Shown here: one piece after another, positions 9,959 through 20,300 of the stretch | Layout of the letters: each line of letters starts with the position of its first letter | Position numbering within the stretch: position 1 is the first letter of the stretch | Source: Absidia repens | Lineage: Eukaryota > Mucoromycota > Mucoromycetes > Mucorales > Cunninghamellaceae | Assembly (NCBI GenBank): GCA_002105175.1 | Contig: MCGE01000022.1 | Location: 372,001 to 436,000 of the forward strand | Direction: 5' to 3' | Length of the DNA: 64,000 nucleotides | The notes under the pieces: model-generated | What the model saw: only the letters and a program-made list of their open reading frames with translations | Told to the model about the DNA's origin: nothing | Databases searched by the model: none | Translations under genes and position numbers: made by a program

Positions 9959-12736
9959 ATGGAGAACACCACCACCGCCAATGACACACTCAACGATAAT
10001 AGTCTTGACCATTCCCAGCAACAATACTACACTTGTCAATCGTCCCCATTGACGTCGTCGTTAACAAAACAAGAAACAAGTCCGTACACAAGCACATCCT
10101 CACCTGTCGGCTTGGTGACAACCAGTACATCGTCCAAACGACTTGCCAATGATCCTACGACGTTCCAACGGAAGCAATCCAAACTGGCCCATGTTATTAC
10201 AACCACCACCGCCACCACCGACGAAGAAGAAGGCACTGCAACTACTATCCGTGGTCGACTAGATATCACCCCACCACCTCCTTCAGCTACATCAACCACA
10301 AGTATCCAGGTGCCCTCCTCCACCTCCACCTCCACCACTGCCAGTATCCGACAAAATGCTTTTGAACCAGAATTGCCTGATTGGGGGATCCATACCGATG
10401 CATGGGCATTTTTGCAAAGTCTTCATCCTGATTATCAGTGCCATTATCTGACTCGTCAAGCGGCCGAAGGCAATAGCAGTACTGGTTATGTCTTTGGAAG
10501 AAGACCTGAATGTGATTTCACGTAAGTTTTGCCCTGTCGTTGCAATTGTTGTTATGACTGTTTTATTTAATTGTTATTTTATTCTTTTAGTTTTACTCAA
10601 AACGAAATCAGCAAACGGCATTGTTTTATCTACATGGTAAGGAACGCGTGTGGGGGGGGCTTATTTTCTTTTCTGGGACGTGTGTGCATGGGTGTTTGTG
10701 TGTGCATGACCAATTTCATCTGACCCGCTTTTTTTTTTTTTCAATAGGAACGCGGGTGTGACTCGAATAAGGAAAGTGGTATCTCGATCTATTTGGAAGA
10801 TATTAGGCAAGTCATTACCACTTCCCTTTTTCTTTTTAATTAACGATACTCATACACAACTAAAATAGCTCCAATGGGACTTTTGTCAATGGCAATCGCG
10901 TGGGCACTGGTGAAAGGGTCCTTCTTCGCTCAGGCGATCGAATCCAATTATACCGACGGGACTGTTTTGCCGAGGACGACAAGCGCCATTCATGCAAGTG
11001 TATTTTTATTTTATCGGACGGGATTTCTCTCTCTAGAAGTCATTATTAACGTGTCTTTCCTCTCTCTCTCTCTCTTTTTTCCTTCATTTAGTTTATCGCG
11101 TTATTCTGCCTCCCAACTTTGAAGTGGCGGTAAGCGGGAAGAGGGAGTCTTGCGAAAAACTTGGAACATGAAACCTTATATTTTCTTCTCTCTCCTTTGT
11201 TATTAGGAATTCCATTCAACTTATCGTGTTGGTAAACCTTTGGGAAAAGGAAATTTTGCTACGGTGTACAAGGCATACAATAGGATCGAAGCCTATGAAG
11301 GATCTCAACCTAGGTACGTGGCCGTCAAATCCATCAAGAAATCCAAACTCGATAAGAAACCTCGTTTGCTGCCTTCCATCATTCAAGAAATTGGTATTCT
11401 TATGTCCCTTGAGGCTCATGTAAGCTAAAGAATAATAACCAAGAGCGTGTTTTATTATACAGGCTGTGTGCATGCTTCTATACTCACTTTTTTTTTTTTT
11501 TTTAGCCATGTGTAATCAAGATTGAAAAGGTGTTTGATGAACCAAAATATATCTACCTGGTATTAGAATAGTAAGTGGCCTCCTTTTGCTTCCAGTGCAA
11601 CAAACTCTTAGTATTGATGATCCCTCCCTCTCTCTCTCTTTTTTTTTTAACATTTAGCGTACGCGGAGGTGATTTATTTGATCTTGTGTCAAGCAACGTG
11701 TGTCTATCTGAAGAACAGACCAGATTCATTTTTTTCCAACTTTTTGCTGGCATCAAGGTAAAGTTACCTATTTGACCACTCCCCTCTACCCCCTAAAAAA
11801 ATGGCACTCATGCCTTCTATTTATTTGTTACTTTGATATAGTTCTTACACGATCGGCAAGTCGTTCACCGTGATTTGAAACCCGAAAATGGTATGTTTTG
11901 ATAATTTTGCACGAACTCAATCCCCCCCCCATCACCTCAAGCACATATATATATATGTATTTATATATACACAACTTACTTTTTTTTTATATAGTATTGG
12001 TTGTGGATCCAGTCAAACTTCAAATCAAAATCAGCGATTTCGGATTAGCGAAAACAACATCTGCGAAGCAACAAAATCTGGATAGTCAATGTGGCACACC
12101 GAACTATGTGGCTCCTGAAATCCTTGATCCTGCCGGTCTGCGCAACTACAATAAATCGTGCGATTTATGGAGTTTGGGTGTGATACTTTATATTTGTCTT
12201 TGTGGCTTCCCTCCGTTCAACGGTAAGAAAGAACGGTGACGCTCTGAATGAAACTGTCATTCACAACCCCTTTTTTTCAATTTGAAGATGACATGGCGCC
12301 GCCTAGTATGAAAGAACAAATCCGTGGTGGCATCTACTCCTATCCTGCCAAATACTGGGATCATATCTCGACCGAAGGTAAGAAAAGAAGAGGAATGTGT
12401 TATTATCATTAGTCACTCACTCTTGTCTATATATATTTACGTGTGTATAGCGAAAGATCTTATCGACCGGTTACTAACTGTGGATCCATCATCTCGTATC
12501 AATGTTGAAGATGCCAGGGTAAGCCTCCACTCGTCCAAAGCATCAAGACAGTTTTACCCTTACTCACGTTATAATTACTTCCATAGATGCATCCTTGGAT
12601 GACCATGGATTTAGAAGATTTACGATCTCGTGTGCAAGGTTTGGACGACTCCGCTCTTGAATTATTACAACATTATGAAACCAACGCGTCCGTGCCTCAA
12701 ACCCAACTGATCAATACTCAAATCTACCATGGATGA
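9959..12736 (+). CDS. FHA-domain checkpoint kinase (CHK2/Rad53/Cds1 type)
   Basis: Thirteen exons, starting 9959-10521, 10591-10636, 10748-10806, 10869-10993, 11092-11129 and 11207-11419 and ending 12587-12736, keep one frame and give 597 residues. A Ser/Thr-rich N-terminus precedes an FHA domain (about 170-265): GYVFGRRPECDFT, ISKRHC, and SSNGTFVNG, which binds phosphothreonine. The kinase domain (about 280-570) shows the Gly loop LGKGNFATVYKA, Lys in VAVKSIKK, HRDLKPEN, DFGLAK and the activation-loop end CGTPNYVAPEIL. FHA then kinase is the architecture of the DNA-damage kinases CHK2 and Cds1, which act in the nucleus downstream of ATM/ATR. Only this single FHA domain is present, so it is closer to CHK2/Cds1 than to Rad53 with two. 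Two introns use GC instead of GT donors (10807 and 10994), forced by the reading frame. Confidence 0.93.
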
Positions 12737-13344
12737 TATCCTTCTCCGCCCCCTCCTTCTCCGTCCCCCCCTTCCTTTCTTTCCCCTCACGTACATATAT
12801 ATACTCTGTTTATATTCTTTATCCCCCACCATCTTTAGTATCATTATTCTCTATAATTTATCCTTTATCGTTTAGTATCTATTCATCCCTCTTTTCCTTT
12901 TTTCGTCCTATCATTGTTTTATTCTCTCTTTGTCTGTTTTTTCTTATATCGTAATAAATAAAGTTTTATAAATATTTCCTGTCTTTGATTTATTTTTATT
13001 CTTGACTTGTATGTTTGTCTCGTAGTGATAACTGTGATGTAAAGGTCGGAAAAGGGTGATGTCACAATGGATATAAGCGCTGACTATCTGGAAATTATGA
13101 GGTTTTAAATATTTGGAATATCATCAAATTCGATGTATAGACAATAACTGGGTTGTCTTATCATAGTTGCGATGACATGTATTTTTTTTTCCCTTATATA
13201 AACCTCCCCTCCTTTTTTTTTTCTTTCTATAATATCATAATTGTTGTCGTTATTGAATATAATGTATGGTAATGATGATTGTATGACACGAGCAAATTTG
13301 GAGCTTTGTGAACAATATTGATGAAAAAAAAACCAATTAAAATC
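12737..13344. other. 3' UTR of the kinase gene and spacer
   Basis: Pyrimidine-rich 3' UTR followed by GTAATAAATAAAG (about 12951-12963), a likely polyadenylation signal. Nothing else is recognised up to repeat copy B. Confidence 0.45.
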
Positions 13345-13990
13345 CCGCCCACGTGCAGTTTTATTAACCTCCTCACCACCCCCTCTTTATATTTTTTTCT
13401 CTCTCTTTATTTGCACATTCTTTTTTCACTTCCACCATTTTAATTCTATGGGGTTATGTTGGACTTAGATTAGTATCAGAACTAGTTTAGAAGGGTTTTC
13501 AGAAAGGGGATTACAAGATGCATGGGGAAACCCTTTCATTTTGGATCCAGGATCTGAGGACACCATTAGATGACTTTTTGGTAGTCTGCATTAGTTCAGC
13601 TTAGTGTTAGTTTGCCATGTATTATATCTACATCTCAATAAAATAAGTCTTATATATATATTTAATGTGAAAAGAGTTTATAAACTTCATTCCTATCTTG
13701 TGGAATACGGTCCTATTTTACGACCATCATTCCGTTTGATTAGTGTTGACCGTTGTTGCATGTACTTCATTATCAGATATCCTTTTACTGTGCAGTACTT
13801 TACCTCCCATTTTACAAATGTCCTGTTAGACTAGTGTTGAGTATACTTAAAAAATCTCAATGTAGCCCCTCAAACTTCCTCCAATAGACCCTTCCATTAA
13901 CGCCCCTTGTTACAATGAATGCTCCCCCCCCACTTCTCCTTAAGTTTTAGTATATACTGTATTCCTTCAAATAAAATATGCCTTTTTTAT
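13345..13990 (+). repeat. Dispersed repeat copy B (subfamily 1)
   Basis: Contains CACGTG near 13351, then the pyrimidine tract. The conserved block ATGTTGGACTTAGATTAG, ACTAGTTTAGAAGGGTTTTC and GATGCATGGGGAAACCCTTTC follows (13455-13540). The 3' half has AATAAAATATG near 13971 and short internal repeats of the TTGACC...AGTACTT type. Opposite orientation to copy A. Edges are approximate. Confidence 0.75.
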
Positions 13991-14987
13991 TAACCTTTTT
14001 CTGACATATCGTATTGCAACAAATGTTGTTATTGTAACTGTTTAGAAATTGTCTTATTAATGTCTACTTTCTAGTTAACCCATCCCGACATAAAGATTGT
14101 CATATTCCTACTCTACTATTCATATCAATTAACCCAGGTAGTGAAACCCGTCTGATATTTACTAGGATGGATACTCTTTATATATTCAATTCTCAACTTT
14201 TTTTTTTTTTACTGTGTGACATAAACAAAGATGGAGTGTTTGATAATGAATAAATGCCCAATAATCGAACGAAAAACGGCGAGAAAATAATAATAATAAA
14301 TGTAGTGATTGGCAATAGGATATGATAAAAAATGGATCTAATTTCAACAGGATTTATACAGGGTAATAATACTGTGTCTATAACAAATTAGATAGGAAGA
14401 TTAAATTAAAAATGGACAAAAGGAAGTTTTATTTGTAATAGTATATATATATATATATATATATACTATAAACTAGTTGGTCAAGTGGATACTATGCTAA
14501 GATATGTCAAGTTCGTCAAACAACAGAAAAAACACACATAAAGGGGACTATGTTGTAGAGGAGATGAAGGCGGCTGCCAAAAAAACTTCGTTGATCCAAA
14601 TTCATGTGCAGGGCCCAAATGAATGAAAGAAAAAAAAAAAAAAAAAAAAAAAAAAAGACTGATAGGTGGACAAAAGGATACCAAAATCCAGCCCAGATAG
14701 AGCAGCATGGAAGTCAACAATAATACAAATTGATTCTAATCTATAATAGCGTTCGTATGAACTGATCAAGAAGCTTTGTTAACGTTGGATATTCGAGTAG
14801 ATGGACATAATTCAAATACACATTCAAAACGATTAAGGGACATGCATATATATAATATATGTGAGACAACAATGATAATTTATTCAGTAAAAAAACAAAG
14901 AAAAAAAAGGGGGAGGGGATAAAAAAAAAACAACAAAAGAAGAAGAAAAAAAGACAAACAAGAATAAAAGATAGGAAGTAAAAATAT
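13991..14987. other. Spacer with TA microsatellite and A tract
   Basis: No gene is seen. An uninterrupted (TA)12 run (14442-14465) lies inside a longer palindrome flanked by ATAG/CTAT, and an A27-28 tract spans about 14630-14656. The last 100 bp are purine-rich on the plus strand and form the 3' flank of the next minus-strand gene. Confidence 0.55.
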
Positions 14988-17036
14988 CTAAAGGGCTTTC
15001 AAAGCAGCACCCAATTCCAAAGGCAAAGCAACCTTGTCCGTCAAACCAGAAACCTGGACACCAGTCACTGTCAAGAGAGCATCCACCGAAATTTGCTTCT
15101 TACCCTTCTTGTTTGAGCCACCACCGGATTGATCCTTACAAAACTTGAGGGGAATGTCAATCTTGTCTTGAAGAGAAGATACCTTTTTGCCAGTCACCGC
15201 CTTGAGTTCAGAGACAACCATGATGATAGTGGATTGCGAAGATGTGACAGAGCCAGTCAACGTTGTCACTGTACCAGATGCGCCAGTGGAGCCATCTTGA
15301 CCCGAGGAACCAGTAGAGCTACCTTGACCAGAGGAACCAGTAGAGCCACCCTTTCCAGAGGAGCCAGTGGAAGAAGAGATGATGCTGGTAATTTCACTAA
15401 GCGTCTTTTGTACGATTGATAATTGCTGATCCAATTTGACAGGAAGGCCGCTGACGCCACTAGCACCACCACTGCTGCTACTGCCGCTGCTGCTACCGCT
15501 ACCACTGCCTTTGCTGCTGCTGCTACCAATGAGAGATTCCAGGGTCTTGAGGACTTCGTTGAATTGACAATCGTTCAATGCGGTGGTCAACAAGTCAGGC
15601 ACACCTTTGAGCTTGGATTGAAGGGAGGAGGAGGTCAAGGCATCGATTTGAGCAGGCAACGTCTGGATCAAAGAAGGTAAAGCGACAACCTTGGCTTGCA
15701 AAGCAGTAGGGAGTTGACCAACAATGGCTTGGAGGTTGGCAGGCAACGATGTCACTTGTTTGGGCAAGTCAGCCAATTGGGTAGGGACGTCCGTGGGGAG
15801 TTGTTGAATCTTGGAGGGAAGACCCGTGAGCTGATCCGTTTGCAATTGAGATGGAAGGGAGTCGATGACCTTGGTCAATTGATCAGGTTGATTGACCACA
15901 CCTAGTACTTGAGATTGGACCTTGTCAGGTAAACCTTGCACCACACTGAGAATGCTGTTCAGATCCAATACCGAGGTAACGTCCGAGAGACCAGGAAGAA
16001 GCGAGGACAGAAGGTTGTTGTTGCCACCGCTGCTGCTGCTACCTGAAGCGGCTCCACCTGAGCCGAGACCCAGTCCAAGACCAGATCCAGTTTTGTCAGA
16101 AGCGCCAGATTCACCTGAAGCACCGGATTCGCCTGAAGCACCAGATTCACCAGAAGCACCAGATTCACCAGAAGCACCAGATTCACCAGAAGCACCGGAT
16201 TCGCCTGAAGCACCAGATTTGCCTGAAGTACCGGATTCACCTGAGGCACCGGATTCACCAGAAGCACCAGATCCAAGGCCTAAACCAAGACCAGAATCAC
16301 CAGATTGACCTGAAGCACCGGATTCACCAGAAGCACCAGATTTACCGGATTCACCAGAAGCACCAGATCCAAGGCCTAAATCAAGACCTGAAGCACCAGA
16401 TTGACCTGAAGCACCGGATTCGCCTGAAGCACCAGATTTGCCTGAAGCACCGGATTTACCAGAAGCACCAGATTGACCTGAGGCGCCAGATTCACCAGAA
16501 GCACCGGATTCACCTGAGGCACCGGATTCACCAGAAGCATCAGATCCAAGGCCTAAACCAAGACCAGAATCACCAGATTGACCTGAAGCACCAGATTGAC
16601 CTTGAGCACCAGATCCAAGGCCTAACCCAAGGTTACCAGAGGCGTCAGAGGAACCAGAACCGTGACCACTTACAGCTCCGTCAGCACCAGATTGTTGACC
16701 TGAATGACCTGATTGTCCACCAGAAACATCAGCCCCAGCTTCTTGATCCGATCCGTGAGATGGATGTTGTTCACCACCAGTGTTTGAGCCGCCAGAGGCA
16801 CCAGTCATACCACTATCGGCAGACGAAGAAGAACCATCACCAGAGGCATGATTGGATGAAGACACGTCGCCTTGTTGACCAGTTTGAACGTTTGCTGAAG
16901 CACTACCGTCCGTGTTCGTATTGGATCCGCCAGAACCACCAATAGCGACAGAAGCGTCATGACGGACGGCAAGAGGGGCTGCTTGGATCGTCATCAACAT
17001 TGCCCCAGCAATCATAGCAAGAGTAGTAAAACGCAT
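14988..17036 (-). CDS. Large secreted Gly/Ser/Ala-rich protein with Gly-x-Ser triplet repeats
   Basis: A single exon of 682 residues. It opens with a signal peptide (MRFTTLAMIAGAMLMTIQAAP), so it is secreted. Residues about 130-330 are built of triplets with Gly every third residue and Ser in third position (GAS GES GAS GQS GAS GKS), interrupted by longer GLGLGLGS spacers. The pattern is collagen-like in Gly spacing but has no proline. Residues about 345-500 are a hydrophobic region with LP every 8-12 residues (SLPSQLQ, GLPSKIQQLP, SLPANLQAIVGQLP). A second Ser/Gly linker and a C-terminal part with two related segments (SELKAVTGKKVSSLQDKIDIPL and LTVTGVQVSGLTDKVALPL) follow. Only two cysteines are evident. 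No known family is recognised; a wall or surface role is inferred. A TATA-like element lies about 105 bp upstream. Confidence 0.85.
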   Translation of the reverse strand: MRFTTLAMIAGAMLMTIQAAPLAVRHDASVAIGGSGGSNTNTDGSASANVQTGQQGDVSSSNHASGDGSSSSADSGMTGASGGSNTGGEQHPSHGSDQEAGADVSGGQSGHSGQQSGADGAVSGHGSGSSDASGNLGLGLGSGAQGQSGASGQSGDSGLGLGLGSDASGESGASGESGASGESGASGQSGASGKSGASGKSGASGESGASGQSGASGLDLGLGSGASGESGKSGASGESGASGQSGDSGLGLGLGSGASGESGASGESGTSGKSGASGESGASGESGASGESGASGESGASGESGASGESGASDKTGSGLGLGLGSGGAASGSSSSGGNNNLLSSLLPGLSDVTSVLDLNSILSVVQGLPDKVQSQVLGVVNQPDQLTKVIDSLPSQLQTDQLTGLPSKIQQLPTDVPTQLADLPKQVTSLPANLQAIVGQLPTALQAKVVALPSLIQTLPAQIDALTSSSLQSKLKGVPDLLTTALNDCQFNEVLKTLESLIGSSSSKGSGSGSSSGSSSSGGASGVSGLPVKLDQQLSIVQKTLSEITSIISSSTGSSGKGGSTGSSGQGSSTGSSGQDGSTGASGTVTTLTGSVTSSQSTIIMVVSELKAVTGKKVSSLQDKIDIPLKFCKDQSGGGSNKKGKKQISVDALLTVTGVQVSGLTDKVALPLELGAALKAL

Positions 17037-17139
17037 GATAGTTTGAAGATTTACAAAAAAAAAAGAAGAAAGAAAGGAAGGAGTAAGAATTGAGAGAAAG
17101 AAAGAATGAAGAATTAAAAAAAAAAAGGAAAAAATTGGG

Positions 17140-17147
17140 TTTAAATA
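17140..17147 (-). promoter_or_regulatory. TATA-like element of the Gly-x-Ser protein gene
   Basis: TATTTAAA on the minus strand, followed by CCC upstream, lies about 105 bp before the start codon. The same TATTTAAA with a neighbouring CCC occurs at nearly the same distance before the gene at 41148. Confidence 0.5.
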
Positions 17148-18589
17148 GACTTTTCAACATCGGGATTTCAATTCGCCGTCGCATGAATTTTTGGTGTAGA
17201 TAATGTGCCGATCCCCTTTCTTTGCACACATTAGTGGCGAAAATAAAATAAATTGGAAAAAGATGATCCATTTCTCTGTTAGAAATGGAGCGTAGAATAA
17301 AGGATCTTCCTTCTTCTTTATCATATCAATCCTCGTGCATTTCTTCTTTTCTGCACATTTCAAAAGTTTCGATCAAAAAAGGCGGGATACTAATTTACTT
17401 TTTTTACGCCAAGATCAAATAAATAATGATGGATCCATTATATTACTGTTCCAGTCTTTTTTTTTCTTATTCTTCTTCTTCTTTTACCTAAGGAAGCAAA
17501 ACGAATTCACATACAATATACTATTTTTTTTTTGTCACAATGATATAGTGAACATTTATTGTATTGTGTGAACAATAGGCAAGGGATGGTTACGCTTGAT
17601 TATATAAAGAGTAAGCATTGGCAGGTTCCCTTTTTGTATTTGAGTAGAAAAAAGACATGATGGGATGTGCCAAAACAGGCTAAAAGATTTTCGTCTTCTT
17701 CTCTTTTTTTGGGGATGGGGGATATAATATATATATTGTAAGAAGGGGAAGAGGGGCAGGGGGAGGGGGAAGGGGGAAAAAATATATTGTATCTACAAAC
17801 AAAGGCTATTTTGAAACAGCCTCCGCTTCTAAAATGAGAAACCAGAAATCAGAATCTGGGACAAAAACAGTCATCGCGATCAGCATGCCTATGAATAGTT
17901 CGCTTTAATACAGTATATTATATGTAAATAAAATCTCATACAGTTTTTCAAATTTCAATTTTGGCACTATGTTCTTATATATGAGACATAGAGAGGGGGG
18001 AATATCGAGTCTTAACCAATCACATGTAACTAATAGATCCATCCAAAATGGAAAAAAAAGAATAGTGCGCAGAATTACGTTGAATATCATGTCAGTGTGA
18101 TAACACCTTCATACAGTACATCATACAAAATAGGAAAACTATTTCTCCTATGTACATATGGGATAAAGCACCAGGAACATAATGTAAGCTTGATTGCTGC
18201 AATTTTTGATATATTCAATTTCGCTATTCTCACACACTTCTACATGGTGTCAGTGGCAAGGTGAGATTGCAGAAGTGATCTAGGACTATCAGCACTAGTT
18301 CCTAAAGCAAGGAGTAGTCATACTGGTTAAACTAAAAAGCAAGTGTCTGATAAAACACTTAGAAAATACCTGTTCACCGCAAAAATGGCAAAAACATTAA
18401 ATTAGTCTGTGACATACAATCATCATTGCCACACACTTCATCAATAACAATAATAATAATAATAATAAAAGGTAGGTTTGTACTAGGAAAGGAAAGGCAA
18501 GTCATTAAACCATGATATGTGGAGGATATCAACGTTTTAAAAGCTAATATCAACCGTCAATCAAACCATGCTCGCAAAAAACAGCGTCG
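17148..18589. other. Spacer, no gene seen
   Basis: Contains T-rich and A-rich tracts and a GGGGAAGAGGGGCAGGGGGAG purine tract near 17745-17775. An (AAT)n microsatellite (about 18445-18470) sits at the right edge. No open frame is convincing. Confidence 0.5.
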
Positions 18590-20300
18590 CACCCTCCTCT
18601 TTATTTTTCATCGGAAATTCATCATCCCGCTATCATGACCTTTAGAATAATAGAAGTAATTGGTGATATAAGGAAATTAGTAATAGACGGTCTAAAAAGC
18701 GGCACAAAATGCATTAGAGCAGTGGGTACATTCACAGTGAGGGGAATACTGACAGCAGGCGAATTAGAGAACAAGTGTCTTGAAAGGTCCTCACTAAGAA
18801 AATATAACGGCAACATTGTTCATTATACGATGGCTCAGAGAATGGTTAATAAAATGCGTATTTTATTGAAGCAGGTTGAGAGATTCTAAAACTAAACGGG
18901 TTCAACGTAATATGGGTCTTAATGGAAGGATCTAATGGAGGAAACATCGGGGAGGTCAATGTGAGAATTGAAGAATGGTCAGCACTAATCTGAAGACACG
19001 ACTGTAAAAAGGAATCTAGTACACTACTCAAGACAGAAGTAAGGCTAAATGGCTATATTTTATTGAAATACAACGCCGGTCAACATTAGTCTAAAGGAGG
19101 GCGAATATAAAAAGGGATCTATTGCACAAGACATGAAAGAGACTAATGGGACTTTCTTCATTGAAACAAGTAAAAAAGTGACATGTTTTATTCAAATATA
19201 TAATTAAACGGTGGGTAAACTAGCACTAAACTAAGCTAATGAAGGCTCAAAAAGCCAACTCATGGTGGTTCCAAATCCTGGATACAAAATGAAAGGGTTT
19301 CCTCATGCATGTTGTAATCCCTGAGCTGAAGACCCTTCTAGACTAGTCCTGATACAATTCTGGGTCCAAAATAACCCCATTGAAGTTGAATGGTGAAGAA
19401 AAAGTAAAGAGAAAAAAAAAATCAAAAAGAAAGAGAGACAGAGGGACAAAAAAAAAAAAAAAAAATAGGGCGTTAATAAAAACTTCACGTGAACGGCATT
19501 TGAATATTTTTTTTTTTTGGCCTCTCGGAATTTTGGCTGGTGCGATTTTTCCTGGTGGATACAAAAAAAAAAAAAAAAGGGGAACCTTCCAATACTATTC
19601 AACATCATTAACAAGGTGTTTCCCTTCCCTTAATACCTTTGCAGTAAAGTTGGAGAGCCATTCGGTTTAGTCAAGATCTCCTTCCCCCGTCGTTCACCGT
19701 AGAATAGAGTATCCTTTTTGAATAAACTAAATTATATGATATGACAGTATGTCCATTCTATATCATGATACCCACACTGTACTGTACGTACTGTACAGTG
19801 CTTGTGTGTGTATAAAGAAAGAATTGTACAAGGCGTCTTTCACCAATCATTGCGCTCAGCGCTACTTTGTCCAGCCCCAGTCACGTAGCTTTGTTCTTCG
19901 TCATCTTTACTATCCTATATATTATATGGTTAGTATTTTCCGTGAAAACCATGCTGAGCTGCACCATAAAATAAAAATATATCTACAATCATATCATATT
20001 TCATGTTCAGTATTGTCATCATTTTTCTCCCAGAAAGAATTACAAAATAAAGATCATCCCTATACTCATGCAAATTCACCGAAGCTAAACAAAGATATTA
20101 TAATATCCCCCCTCCCAATTCAACCAATTTTCTAGAATATCATAACGTGTATAATATAAAACACACAGATTGTTTATTGATTGATAAATAATAATAATAA
20201 TAAAAATAACAGTAATAACAAGAATAATAAAACAATTCCAATAGACTAAACTAAACATTGAAGCTCATGACGATATCGTTGATACGAAGCTTGACACACC
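18590..20300. repeat. Left arm of a 36-kb-spaced inverted duplication
   Basis: The reverse complement of this segment matches 56190-58080 in order along its whole length: the last coding codons and 3' UTR of the WDR7-like gene, a unique stretch with GTTTTCACGGAAAATACTAAC, and all of repeat copy C. In the parts I aligned by eye, roughly 80-90 percent of bases agree, with small indels. This arm holds the intact gene end. Confidence 0.85.
18850..19720 (-). repeat. Dispersed repeat copy C (subfamily 1)
   Basis: Same order of blocks as copy A: TATTTTATTGAAGCAGG at 18858, AAAGGGTTTCCTCATGCATG near 19295, GAATGGTGAAGAAAAAG near 19388, CACGTGAACGGCATTTG at 19487, and GTAGAATAGAGT near 19692. Internal short repeats (TTTTATTGAA about every 100-190 bp, and ACAAGACATGAAAGAGACTA) are clear here. 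Confidence 0.8.

Noticed and set aside
11955..11994. Premature stop in the kinase from the AT-rich stretch after HRDLKPEN
   Set aside because: It is an intron with a GTATGT donor at 11891 and ATATAG acceptor at 11994; splicing restores VLVVDPVKLQIKISDFG.
15922..16308. Plus-strand Pro/Ser/Glu-Ala-rich open frame
   Set aside because: Shadow of the Gly-Ala-Ser repeat on the opposite strand; no start context or introns.
16060..16660. Regularly spaced short direct repeats resembling a CRISPR array
   Set aside because: They are codon repeats (18-bp units for Gly-Ala-Ser-Gly-x-Ser) in frame inside a secreted-protein gene, without unique spacers, in a eukaryotic genome.
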